Source of the DNA: Natronorubrum tibetense GA33 | GTDB taxonomy: Archaea; Halobacteriota; Halobacteria; Halobacteriales; Natrialbaceae | DNA: 64,000 nt | Direction of reading: 5' to 3' | Assembly: GCF_000383975.1 (NCBI RefSeq) | Contig: NZ_KB913017.1 | Location: forward strand, 2,717,527-2,781,526 | Shown here: positions 52,748-60,764 of the stretch, one piece after another | Layout: every line of letters starts with the position of its first letter | Numbering within the stretch: the stretch's first letter is position 1 | Notes under the pieces: model-generated | What the model saw: the letters and a program-made list of their open reading frames with translations, nothing else | The model's database searches: none | Told to the model about the DNA's origin: nothing | Translations under genes and position numbers: made by a program

Positions 52748-53632
52748 ATGGATACATCGAACTCGACGACACGGCCGAGCGAGACCAGAACGCGGATTCA
52801 GCGCCGCCTCGAGACCATCATTCGCGAGAATCGGTTTACGATCGCGGTCGTCTTTCCGTTCGTCGGCGCGGTGACGCTGGTCGCCAGCGCAGAGGGACTG
52901 ATGCCGGAGCCGTTGGCGTACAATCCGCTGTTCATCCTCTTCGGGACGATGGTGATGCGCTCGCCGTTGGTCGTCGGTCTGCTTCCGCGGATCGGCTGGT
53001 GGGCGCTCGGCTGTCTGGGCCTGCTGACGGCGTACACGTACGCGATCGAGATCGTCGGGGTGCGAACCGACTGGCCGTACGGCGCGTTCGAGTACACCAT
53101 CCAACTCGGGCCGATGCTGTTGGGAGAGGTGCCGCTGGCGCTACCGCTGTTTTTCATTCCGCTGGTGTTGAACGCCTATCTGCTCACGCTGCTCGTTCTC
53201 GAGGACTGGAGTGCAAATCCGTTCGTCAGAGTTCCGGCGGCTATCGCGGCCGTCGTTGCGATCGACCTCGTGCTCGATCCTGCCGCCGTCGCCATCGGCT
53301 TTTGGGCGTTCGTCCCCCCGGGCGTCTACTACGGCGTCCCCGTTTCGAACTACGTCGGCTGGCTGCTCTCGGGCACCGTCGCCGTTCTCCTCGTGGATCT
53401 CGCATTCGATCGGGCGTCGCTGCTCGAGCGGGTCCGAAACTGCGAGTTCATTCTCGACGATCTGGTGAGCTTCGTCCTGCTCTGGGGAACGATCAACCTG
53501 CTCTACGGCAACTGGCTGGCGGCTGGCGTCGCCGGATTGTTTTGTCTCGGTCTGTTCCGAACGGATCGCTACGACCGCGAGATGATCCGACGCTCGCTCC
53601 CCTCGAGCGGCGTCGGGAGCCGTAATTCGTGA
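52748..53632 (+). CDS. cruF: Bisanhydrobacterioruberin hydratase CruF
   Basis: A 294-residue polytopic membrane protein with seven to eight helices and the CruF-typical segments YAIEIVGVRTDWPYGAFEYT, GEVPLALPLFFIPL, DLVLDPAAVAIGFW and GVYYGVPVSNYVGW. It hydrates the ends of the C50 chain to finish bacterioruberin. Third gene of the pathway operon. Confidence 0.9.
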   Translation: MDTSNSTTRPSETRTRIQRRLETIIRENRFTIAVVFPFVGAVTLVASAEGLMPEPLAYNPLFILFGTMVMRSPLVVGLLPRIGWWALGCLGLLTAYTYAIEIVGVRTDWPYGAFEYTIQLGPMLLGEVPLALPLFFIPLVLNAYLLTLLVLEDWSANPFVRVPAAIAAVVAIDLVLDPAAVAIGFWAFVPPGVYYGVPVSNYVGWLLSGTVAVLLVDLAFDRASLLERVRNCEFILDDLVSFVLLWGTINLLYGNWLAAGVAGLFCLGLFRTDRYDREMIRRSLPSSGVGSRNS

Positions 53633-53759
53633 CGCGAATCCGTTCCTGAAGACCGCTACGGCAGGTGATTCGGTCACCGTCCGTCGATTCTCCAGGCTGA
53701 GATCCGGAGAGGGAACATGCTTGCTGTAGGCTTTTGCTCGCGCCGCTACTGGAAAATGT

Positions 53760-53920
53760 ATGGCAACTATCGCACCGGTCGAGTGCCCGCTCTGTCACGA
53801 CGAGTTGACGCGCGACCAGAACCTCGAGGATCACCTCGTCGCAACGCACTCGAAGCAGACGTTAGGAAGTTCGTCGTCGCCGAAACGAAGGTGGTGGGCG
53901 AAGCGGACATCTCGGAGTGA
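53760..53920 (+). pseudogene. C2H2 zinc-finger small protein with apparent frameshift
   Basis: The ATG at 53760 gives a clean C2H2 finger (CPLCHDELTRDQ then DHLVATH), after which that frame becomes Ser/Arg-rich. The adjacent frame holds an acidic, natural-looking tail (RKFVVAETKVVGEADISE) that ends at TGA 53920. One base lost near 53855-53862 would join them into a protein of about 54 residues. A T-rich promoter element lies about 29 bases upstream. It may be a real lesion or a sequence error. Confidence 0.55.
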
Positions 53921-53943
53921 CGCCGATCGGGACTCGACGGCGG

Positions 53944-54096
53944 TCAGACGAAGATGGACGTGAGTGTGCTCCCGAACAGGAACAAGAGGAGCACGGCGGC
54001 CAACGTGATCGTCAGCCAGACGCCGAGTCCGATCGCAGTGGTGCGGGCGTTTCGACGGTCGGTAGCGAGCGGATCGTGTGAATCGCCAGTTGACAT
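53944..54096 (-). CDS. Single-helix membrane peptide
   Basis: A 50-residue product: polar N-terminus (MSTGDSHDPLATDRRNA) and one hydrophobic helix (about 22-45). It is convergent with the zinc-finger gene. No family is recognised, and the small size keeps confidence moderate. Confidence 0.45.
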   Translation of the reverse strand: MSTGDSHDPLATDRRNARTTAIGLGVWLTITLAAVLLLFLFGSTLTSIFV

Positions 54097-54176
54097 ACGG
54101 GAATGACTACGTTCCGAGAGCTCACAACAGGAAATCCACAATATAGTGGGAGTTGATAAGCGGCCGCTCGGCGGCG

Positions 54177-55127
54177 TCACTGTGTCGGCACGTGACCGCC
54201 GTGACCGGAGTCGTGCCGATCGGTATCGAGTGCGGGGACGGCGGAAACGCGTCGGAAGACGGCCTCGGGATCGCGATTCCAGTGCCAGTGCCAGCGGGTC
54301 TTCGTGAGACACCACAGCTTTCGAGTCGATGACAGCGCGGGGTCCCGACTGAGGACGTCGTAGTTTTGGGACCGAATAACGGTGTGGTGTTCCGCGTAGA
54401 GGACGGCCGCGAGCAACACGGGTAGCTGGCAGTCTTCGGGGAGATACCGAATCCCCGCGACGCCCTCCCGATACAGATCCTCCGTTCGCTTGAGTTCTGC
54501 AGCCATCGCGGCGGCGAACGAGTCCGAGTACTCGAGTCGTTCGATCTGTTCCGGTGAGACGCCGTGTGTATCGAGCGTCTCCTGGGGGAGGTAGATCCGA
54601 TCGCGTTCGAGAATGTCCTCGCGGACGTCCCGCAGGAAATTCGTCATCTGGAATGCCTCGCCGAGTTTGACGGCGTGTGGGAGCGCGGCCGCCCGGTCCT
54701 CGGGCTCCATGATCGCAGTCATCATCACGCCGACCGCGGACGCCGACCCTCGCATGTACGACTCGAGATCGGCGTAGCTCTCGTAGCGGTCGGTGTCGAT
54801 ATCCGACTGCATCGCGTCGATGAAGGAGTTGATTTCGGCGTCGGAGATATCGTACTCGCGGCGAAGTTCGCCGAACGCTTCGAGCACGGGACCGTCAGGG
54901 TCGGTCTCGCCGAGGGCCTGGGCACGGAGGTCCTCGAGTTCAGCGCGTTGTTCGTCGGGCGGAGTACCGTTCGCATCGTCGACAACCTCGTCTGCGATCC
55001 TGAAAAACGCGTAGAGAACGTGTGTGGCGTGGCGAACGCGTTCCGGAAGGAACCGCGTTGCGAGATAGAACGTTTTCCCGGTTTGCCGCTGTATCGCCTT
55101 GCCTACGTCGATATGTTCCTGTTGCAT
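54177..55127 (-). CDS. crtB: Phytoene synthase CrtB
   Basis: A 316-residue squalene/phytoene synthase. Two Asp-rich substrate-binding motifs are present: DEVVDD at 46-51 and DVREDILERDRIYLP near 165-180. It makes phytoene from two geranylgeranyl diphosphates, the entry to carotenoids and to bacterioruberin. It lies directly downstream of a Bat-like regulator on the same strand, with its own TATA box between them and GAGGAGAG before the start. Confidence 0.92.
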   Translation of the reverse strand: MQQEHIDVGKAIQRQTGKTFYLATRFLPERVRHATHVLYAFFRIADEVVDDANGTPPDEQRAELEDLRAQALGETDPDGPVLEAFGELRREYDISDAEINSFIDAMQSDIDTDRYESYADLESYMRGSASAVGVMMTAIMEPEDRAAALPHAVKLGEAFQMTNFLRDVREDILERDRIYLPQETLDTHGVSPEQIERLEYSDSFAAAMAAELKRTEDLYREGVAGIRYLPEDCQLPVLLAAVLYAEHHTVIRSQNYDVLSRDPALSSTRKLWCLTKTRWHWHWNRDPEAVFRRVSAVPALDTDRHDSGHGGHVPTQ

Positions 55128-55177
55128 TCTCTCCTCATGCCCAACTGACGACTGTGGGGTGTAAAGGGTACGACAGA

Positions 55178-55204
55178 TGCATATAAAACGATTAGCCCTT
55201 ACTA
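55178..55204 (-). promoter_or_regulatory. crtB promoter: TATA box and Bat-UAS-like site
   Basis: Reading the minus strand, ACCCGCTTAGTAAG (55204-55191) matches nine of twelve defined positions of the Halobacterium Bat UAS as I remember it (ACCCnACTAGTTnG). It is followed 9 bases later by TTTTATATG, a TATA box about 28 bases before a start site near 55155. The UAS-like site overlaps the last five codons of bat. Confidence 0.45.
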
Positions 55205-56850
55205 AGCGGGTCGCCGTCGAACAGTTCGTCGAGGAGCTTTCGCTGCGCCGACCGGAGATGCTGGTGAAACGTGGACCGAGAGATGTCCATCGACTGTGCC
55301 AGATCCTCGCCCGAGACGTTCCGCGGCCACTCGAAGTAGTCCGCGTAGTAGGCCTTCCGGAGGGCCGTAAACTGGCGATCGGTAAGCGACGACTCTAGCC
55401 GCGCCGTCACGTCCTGTCGCGACCGCGGCGGCCGATCCGTCTCGTGGTAGCTGAGCAGTTCGACGCTGGCCGCGCGCTCCTCGAGCAAATCGTACACCGA
55501 TCGGGCAGACTGACCGTTCGGAACGTTGACGGTGAGATCGACGACGGGAACGCTCGTCCCGGTTCGATGTGCCGTCTGGTCGGCCGCGTCGCTGGCATCG
55601 AATCGGCGAATATCGGCGCCTCGTCCCGAGAGCGTCGTCACGATCGTCTCGTCGACGGCGAGTTCCAGCAGCGCCCCCTCGTCGTACGTCGACAGGATCG
55701 TACAGTCGGTTACCCCTTCGAACGCCGCCGCCGGTGGAACGGCATCGATGGGGCGGTCGACGTGGTAGAACGCGAGCGGCGTCCCGTCCCCGTCGTAAGT
55801 CAACCCCCGGTAGGTGATCGTCGCCTCGAGTTCGGCCGCGAGTGCCGCCACGAACAGCGACGAGTCCTCGATCGCGATCTCGAGTTCGACGACCGTGTCG
55901 GTGGTGAGCATCTGCTGGGTTTCGATTGCGTTCATCGCGGTCGCGATCGTGCCGGCGAGCGAGTCGAGGACGAGTCGCTCTCGTTCCGCGAAGGCGTCTG
56001 GCTCCGTCGCGAACAGCACGAGCACGCCGTAGGTAATGTCGCCGTAGGTGAGGGGGAGTGCGGCGAGCGACTGGTACCGCTCGACGCCCGTGGGCCACCA
56101 GCGGGCCGCGCCGTCGACCGTCTCGAGATTTTGAATCACCTGCGGCTCTCCCGTCTCGAGCGCCCGAACGGCCGGATGGCTCCTGTCCGACTCGAGACAG
56201 AGGTCGTCGTCCTCGAGCGGGACGTCGCCGTCGTGGGACCACTCGTGGGGCGTGAGCTGACTATTTCCGATGTCTGCCCGACCGATCCAGGCGAGGTCGT
56301 ACGGATCGGTGTCGGTGAGACGCGAACAGACCCGGCGTTCGACTTCGTTGCGTGTCCTCGCACTGAGTGCGGCGGCGGTCACGTCGCGAAGAAGTCCGTC
56401 GATTCGGTCGAGGAGGTGTTCGAGCGTGCGGTGTTCCTCGCGAAGCTCCGCTGCCGTTTCCTCGGCGGCGATCTCGGCCAGTTTTCGCTCGGTGATCTCG
56501 AGGTGGACGACGGAGACGCGAACCTCGCCGGCCACGGTGAACCGACTGGCTCGCATCATGAACCACTGCTTTCGCTCGGGAGAGTGACACGGATACTCCA
56601 TCGCAAACGTCTCTTGACCGCCCTCGATGACGGTTTCGATTCCCTCCACAGCACGTTTGGCGTGTTCATCGTCACCTATCTGGGCGGTTGCGATGTAGTT
56701 GAGGCCAACGTGGTCGTCTCGGTAATCGTCAGGACCGAACTCGCGCCAGGATCGGTTGGTCAGCAGGATTTCCCCGTCGCTATCGATCACACCGACGATA
56801 ACCGGGAGCGTCTCGAGGGTCGCGTCGGCGAGTGCCTTCCCGGAGTGCAT
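55192..56850 (-). CDS. bat: Bat-like bacterio-opsin activator, PAS-GAF-HTH
   Basis: A 552-residue regulator: an N-terminal PAS domain (about 10-120, LPVIVGVIDSDGEILLTNRSW), a GAF domain (about 155-310), a second sensor module and a C-terminal HTH_10 (DLAQSMDISRSTFHQHLRSAQRKLL near 515-540). Bat of Halobacterium senses oxygen and light and activates bop, brp and crtB. The position directly upstream of crtB fits that role; opsin genes are not in this window. Confidence 0.85.
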   Translation of the reverse strand: MHSGKALADATLETLPVIVGVIDSDGEILLTNRSWREFGPDDYRDDHVGLNYIATAQIGDDEHAKRAVEGIETVIEGGQETFAMEYPCHSPERKQWFMMRASRFTVAGEVRVSVVHLEITERKLAEIAAEETAAELREEHRTLEHLLDRIDGLLRDVTAAALSARTRNEVERRVCSRLTDTDPYDLAWIGRADIGNSQLTPHEWSHDGDVPLEDDDLCLESDRSHPAVRALETGEPQVIQNLETVDGAARWWPTGVERYQSLAALPLTYGDITYGVLVLFATEPDAFAERERLVLDSLAGTIATAMNAIETQQMLTTDTVVELEIAIEDSSLFVAALAAELEATITYRGLTYDGDGTPLAFYHVDRPIDAVPPAAAFEGVTDCTILSTYDEGALLELAVDETIVTTLSGRGADIRRFDASDAADQTAHRTGTSVPVVDLTVNVPNGQSARSVYDLLEERAASVELLSYHETDRPPRSRQDVTARLESSLTDRQFTALRKAYYADYFEWPRNVSGEDLAQSMDISRSTFHQHLRSAQRKLLDELFDGDPLSKG

Positions 56851-56926
56851 CGACTAGCGGTTCGTGCTTGAACCACATAACGAAAGTGGGTGACTCGTGT
56901 CGAGACCGTGCGACGCTCGCACGTCG

Positions 56927-58081
56927 TCAGTGCAAAGAGAGGGTGATCTCGTCGTGGTCACACCGTTCCGCTGCGCTTTCGCCCTCTGCAAAGTACGATT
57001 GGCCGCGTTCGTACTCCCCATTCCCGAACGCCTCAGCCCCGAGCGCGTAGTACTCAGTCGCATCCTCCAGTGCGTCCATCTGACAGGTCATCTCGATCAG
57101 GTCGCTCTGGAACGACACCGGAACGTCGTCCTCACCCTCGTCGAACGTTCGATAGGCCTCCTCGAACCCGTCGGACGACGCCGAAAACGCCGACGAAGCG
57201 GCGTCGAACCGGTCCTCCTCGAGCGCGTCGATACCGTCTACGAACGGCTCCATCGCGGCGGCCATCTGTCCGCTTCCCGTGAACAGCACGTCGAACATCT
57301 CGAGGAGTCCACTGATCTTCTCGAGCGAGGCTTCCATCTCGACGCGGTCGACCTCGTCGATTCCGTCGAGCGCCTCCGCGTCGATCTCATCGAAGGTCGA
57401 TCGGGTGATCGTGAGCCGCTCTATCGCGTCGTCGTTGTAGTCGATCGCTTGCTCGGCCGCACTGGCCGCATCGTCCCAGCGGTCGACTTCCAGGTACTGT
57501 TCCCACCGTTCGAACTCGTCCATCGCGTCGCCCAATGCGGAAAAGACGGCAACGAAGTCACGGAAGAACTCGACGACGCCCTCGAGCGCCTCGATCGTCT
57601 CGCGTTGCTCGGCTGATGCGTCAGCGCGTGCGGCCGACAGATCGTCCGCGGCCGCGTCGAGGTGCGCATCGATCGGTCGGGTCTCGACCTCGTGGGACCC
57701 GTCGTCCATCGGATCGTCAGTTTCCTCGAATGCTGTATCGAACTCGTCGCCGGCCGCGTCGAGTTCGGCTTCGGCTGATTCGATCAGGGCGGCTGCCTCG
57801 CCGTTGGCCGCGAGTTCGTCGGTTTCGTCGCCCTCGTCCTCGAGATCGTCAGCGTGCTCGTCGCCGTCATCAGTAGCTGTATCCCCACCGTCGCCGGTGC
57901 TGCTGTTCGCCTCGTCGTCGTGCTCGTCACTGCTCTTGGGCTCGTCGTCTTCGACCTCAGAACCGTCGTCGCCTGCGGCCCCGTCGTCCGAATCGTCGGT
58001 GCCGAGATCCGTCGTACAGCCGGCGAGCGAGAGTGTTCCAGCCGATACACCGACAGCAGCCAGCACCCGTCTCCGATGCAT
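56927..58081 (-). CDS. Acidic helical twin-arginine lipoprotein
   Basis: A 384-residue exported protein: HRRRVLAAVGVSAGTLSLAGC holds twin Arg and a lipobox Cys at about residue 22. A disordered acidic linker (about 25-105) precedes a long helical region rich in Ala, Asp and Glu, probably coiled-coil or helical-repeat. The last residues (CDHDEITLSLH) contain the only other Cys/His cluster. No family name is available. Confidence 0.72.
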   Translation of the reverse strand: MHRRRVLAAVGVSAGTLSLAGCTTDLGTDDSDDGAAGDDGSEVEDDEPKSSDEHDDEANSSTGDGGDTATDDGDEHADDLEDEGDETDELAANGEAAALIESAEAELDAAGDEFDTAFEETDDPMDDGSHEVETRPIDAHLDAAADDLSAARADASAEQRETIEALEGVVEFFRDFVAVFSALGDAMDEFERWEQYLEVDRWDDAASAAEQAIDYNDDAIERLTITRSTFDEIDAEALDGIDEVDRVEMEASLEKISGLLEMFDVLFTGSGQMAAAMEPFVDGIDALEEDRFDAASSAFSASSDGFEEAYRTFDEGEDDVPVSFQSDLIEMTCQMDALEDATEYYALGAEAFGNGEYERGQSYFAEGESAAERCDHDEITLSLH

Positions 58082-58280
58082 GCACGTATCGTGCGTCTCC
58101 GCTCACAAATACGTTCATATCGACTGACGTGTCGAGAGCACTGTCCGATCGATGCCGGCTCAGATGAGCCCGGTTCCCCTGGGACGACCGGAAGTAGCCG
58201 TCAACCCGCCGTTCGCGTTCGTCGAACTGATTTCGTTCTCACATCTGAAGTTTAAATACTAGCACGCGGCCACAGTGGAC

Positions 58281-59336
58281 ATGGACTGGGAAGCCCCCGC
58301 CGACGCCTGGTACGTGTGGGTAGCAGTCGCCATCGTCAGTTTCGCGATGGCCGGCATCGTGCTCGGGCTCCCGACGGCGCCACCGCCGGACGCCGATGGA
58401 ACGGCGAACGCGATCGAGGAGACGTCCGGTAGTTCCTACGAGGCCGCCTCGACCTACGGCTACGATGCCGACGAGATCAAGATCGACGGGACAACCATCG
58501 AACTGCGAAACGAGGAGGGAACGGATCGCTCGAGTCTCAGGTACGAGCAGGTCGTCGTCGTCAACGGCGACGATCGACTCGAGCGACTCGTCTACGGCGA
58601 GACGTTCGAGGAGGAGTTCGAGGACGAAATCGACGAGCCGCACGAAGACGCAGCGACGGTGTTCATGGATCGCCTCGCTGCTGCCGAGGAGGACAACGCC
58701 GGCGAGTGGCTGACCGCGTCGGAGGAACTAACCGTTCGGCAGGTCGCCGTAGAACCCAACGAGGTCCGTGATATTCACGTTGAAGCCACCGACCACCAGA
58801 CCGTCGACATCATCACCGACGAGTACACCGTTCCTCGAAAGATCGACGCTTCATTCTCGGGGTTCGGTGACGAAAGTACTGATGTCCACTACACTGTCAC
58901 CGGAACGTCGATCGTAGAGGAGGAATATGATGGTTCCAGTTCGTTCTGGAGCGAGGTTGCGGATACGTTTTCGGACTGGGTCGACTCGGCACGCTGCTGG
59001 TTGAGCGACTGTGAGGACGAGACCGACCCGGAAGACGAACTCAACCCGCTCTACGAGACGGAGCGAGAGTGGACTCATAGGGGAACCAGTACGCAATATG
59101 TCCATTTGGATTACGAATATCGTGGGGAAGACGAGGACGTCTGGGTCGGCGACTATCCACTCACCGTCACTGCCGAGTTCGACGGGACTACGTGCAGCGC
59201 GACGCTCGATTCCTCGTCGGACGATGCGCATCTCTGTCCGCTCGGTACGGACTCCGAGGAGCGCGCAGACGAACTGAACTGGATCGAACTAAACGACGAG
59301 ACGGAGAAATACCATGTTACACTCGTCGTCGTCTAA
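58281..59336 (+). CDS. Membrane-anchored surface protein, first gene of pilin-like locus
   Basis: A 351-residue protein with one N-terminal membrane helix (WYVWVAVAIVSFAMAGIVLG, about 10-29) and a large acidic extracellular domain; a Cys pair (ARCWLSDCED) and two later Cys (TTCSA, HLCPL) may form disulfides. It resembles a haloarchaeal family I remember as DUF7283. A clear TATA box (TTTAAATAC, about 58250) is 27 bases before the ATG at 58281. The next gene overlaps its end by 23 bases. Confidence 0.72.
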   Translation: MDWEAPADAWYVWVAVAIVSFAMAGIVLGLPTAPPPDADGTANAIEETSGSSYEAASTYGYDADEIKIDGTTIELRNEEGTDRSSLRYEQVVVVNGDDRLERLVYGETFEEEFEDEIDEPHEDAATVFMDRLAAAEEDNAGEWLTASEELTVRQVAVEPNEVRDIHVEATDHQTVDIITDEYTVPRKIDASFSGFGDESTDVHYTVTGTSIVEEEYDGSSSFWSEVADTFSDWVDSARCWLSDCEDETDPEDELNPLYETEREWTHRGTSTQYVHLDYEYRGEDEDVWVGDYPLTVTAEFDGTTCSATLDSSSDDAHLCPLGTDSEERADELNWIELNDETEKYHVTLVVV

Positions 59337-59790
59337 GGGCCAGACGGAGCCGCTCGCGGCACTGGTTGCCATCATCGTCGTGGGGATGGCGATCGTCCTC
59401 TACGGCGGGTTCGTTACCGACGTACTCACGGACCGGACCGATCGAACCTCCGACGACGTCGCGATCGATCTCATCTGGGACGACATCTCTCACGATGGCG
59501 TCTACTCATCCGATCGCGGTACCGATCTCTCCGATATCGAGATGTCGTCGTTGCCACAGGGACAGAACGTCTACGTCGAGGTGACGATAATCGATGATGA
59601 CGGCCACGAACGTGTCGTCGACGACGTGCATTTCGACTCGGATGGAACGAGAGCGTCCCCACAGGAGGGCCCACCCGAGGACGGCTCCGGGATCGAGACA
59701 CAGGTCAGCGAGCGTCCCATCCCCGTCGAGACCGACGTCGCCGGTGACGTTCGTGGCGGAACCCTTCACGTTGAGGTGTGGTCGCCGTGA
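59314..59790 (+). CDS. Pilin-like protein with type III signal peptide
   Basis: A 158-residue protein. A short basic leader ends KGQTEPLAAL, followed by one hydrophobic helix (about 13-31), the layout of archaeal type IV pilins cleaved after Gly (or near it) by PibD-type peptidase. The remaining domain is acidic. I recall related haloarchaeal proteins as DUF7285. The next gene starts within its last four bases. Confidence 0.72.
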   Translation: MLHSSSSKGQTEPLAALVAIIVVGMAIVLYGGFVTDVLTDRTDRTSDDVAIDLIWDDISHDGVYSSDRGTDLSDIEMSSLPQGQNVYVEVTIIDDDGHERVVDDVHFDSDGTRASPQEGPPEDGSGIETQVSERPIPVETDVAGDVRGGTLHVEVWSP

Positions 59791-60764
59791 GAGCCGATCG
59801 AGTCGTTCGCACCGAACCGGTGACATCCGACCGCGCCGTCAGTACCGTTCTCGACATCGCCCTGGCGCTGTTGTTGATCACGGCAAGCGTCCTCGTGATC
59901 GGGCTTTACCTCAACGACGATGAGGACGGTCTCGAGGCCGATCGGGCCGATCACACCGCCGAAACCCTCAGCGGGTCGACCGTCTCGGTCGTCTACGGTG
60001 TCGAGAACGTGACGAACAGCAGTCACTACGACGAACCCGAAGGGATCGAGAGCTACGAGCGAACGATGTACGGCCCAGCGGTCGGCACGATCGCCGAAGC
60101 GGCGGTCGTGAACGCGGAATTCGACGGAGCGCAGTTGATTCTGTACGCAGACTCGTTCGGCGAGAGCGTCGCCGCACACGTCGAGAGCCGTCTCGTCGGG
60201 GCCACCCACCAGGTCTACGTCACCGCTACCTGGCAGCCCTACGACGAGGCGTCGATCCACGGCAACACTACCGTCGGTAGCCAACCGCCGGTTACCGACG
60301 ACTTCAGTGCCGTCACCATGACCGCAGACAGCGGCATGCCGACCGTCGACGACGGCGCGTTGGCCGATACCTACGCCAACGAGGGTGCCGACGAGGCCGC
60401 CGAACTGATCGCGGCGTCGATCGTCGAGGGCTACTTCCCCACCGAGCGATCGCAACTGGCCCTCGAGCGTCAGAACCTCGATCGGGCAATCAAGTCCACG
60501 CACTACCTTCGAATGGCCGACCTCGTTGGCGCCGATCTCGACCGGGACGAGGCTCCGCTGGCTCGATCCGAGGCTCGAGCCGACGACGCCAACGAGGAAC
60601 TGGTCGACGGTCTTGCCGACCTGATCGCCGACGACCTCCAGTCGGGCCAGACCGGCGACGACCTCGACGAAATCGGTTCCGACGAGGACGAACTGGAGTC
60701 GTACTTCGAAGAGACAGTCTCGCCGGGAACCGTCGAACTGGCCGTTTATACGTGGGATCCATGA
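59787..60764 (+). CDS. Membrane-anchored surface protein of the pilin-like locus
   Basis: A 325-residue protein. After DRAVSTVLDIALALL comes one membrane helix (about 20-42); DRAVSTVL is a pilin-like pattern (charged residue before a hydrophobic run). The outer domain is acidic and helical in its second half. GTG at 59787 is chosen for the GTGA overlap with the preceding stop. I recall this type as DUF7284. It overlaps the next gene by four bases. Confidence 0.72.
   Translation: MRADRVVRTEPVTSDRAVSTVLDIALALLLITASVLVIGLYLNDDEDGLEADRADHTAETLSGSTVSVVYGVENVTNSSHYDEPEGIESYERTMYGPAVGTIAEAAVVNAEFDGAQLILYADSFGESVAAHVESRLVGATHQVYVTATWQPYDEASIHGNTTVGSQPPVTDDFSAVTMTADSGMPTVDDGALADTYANEGADEAAELIAASIVEGYFPTERSQLALERQNLDRAIKSTHYLRMADLVGADLDRDEAPLARSEARADDANEELVDGLADLIADDLQSGQTGDDLDEIGSDEDELESYFEETVSPGTVELAVYTWDP

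Noticed and set aside
55444-56871. 475-codon plus frame over bat
   Set aside because: Mirror of the PAS-GAF-HTH regulator, no promoter or family signal.
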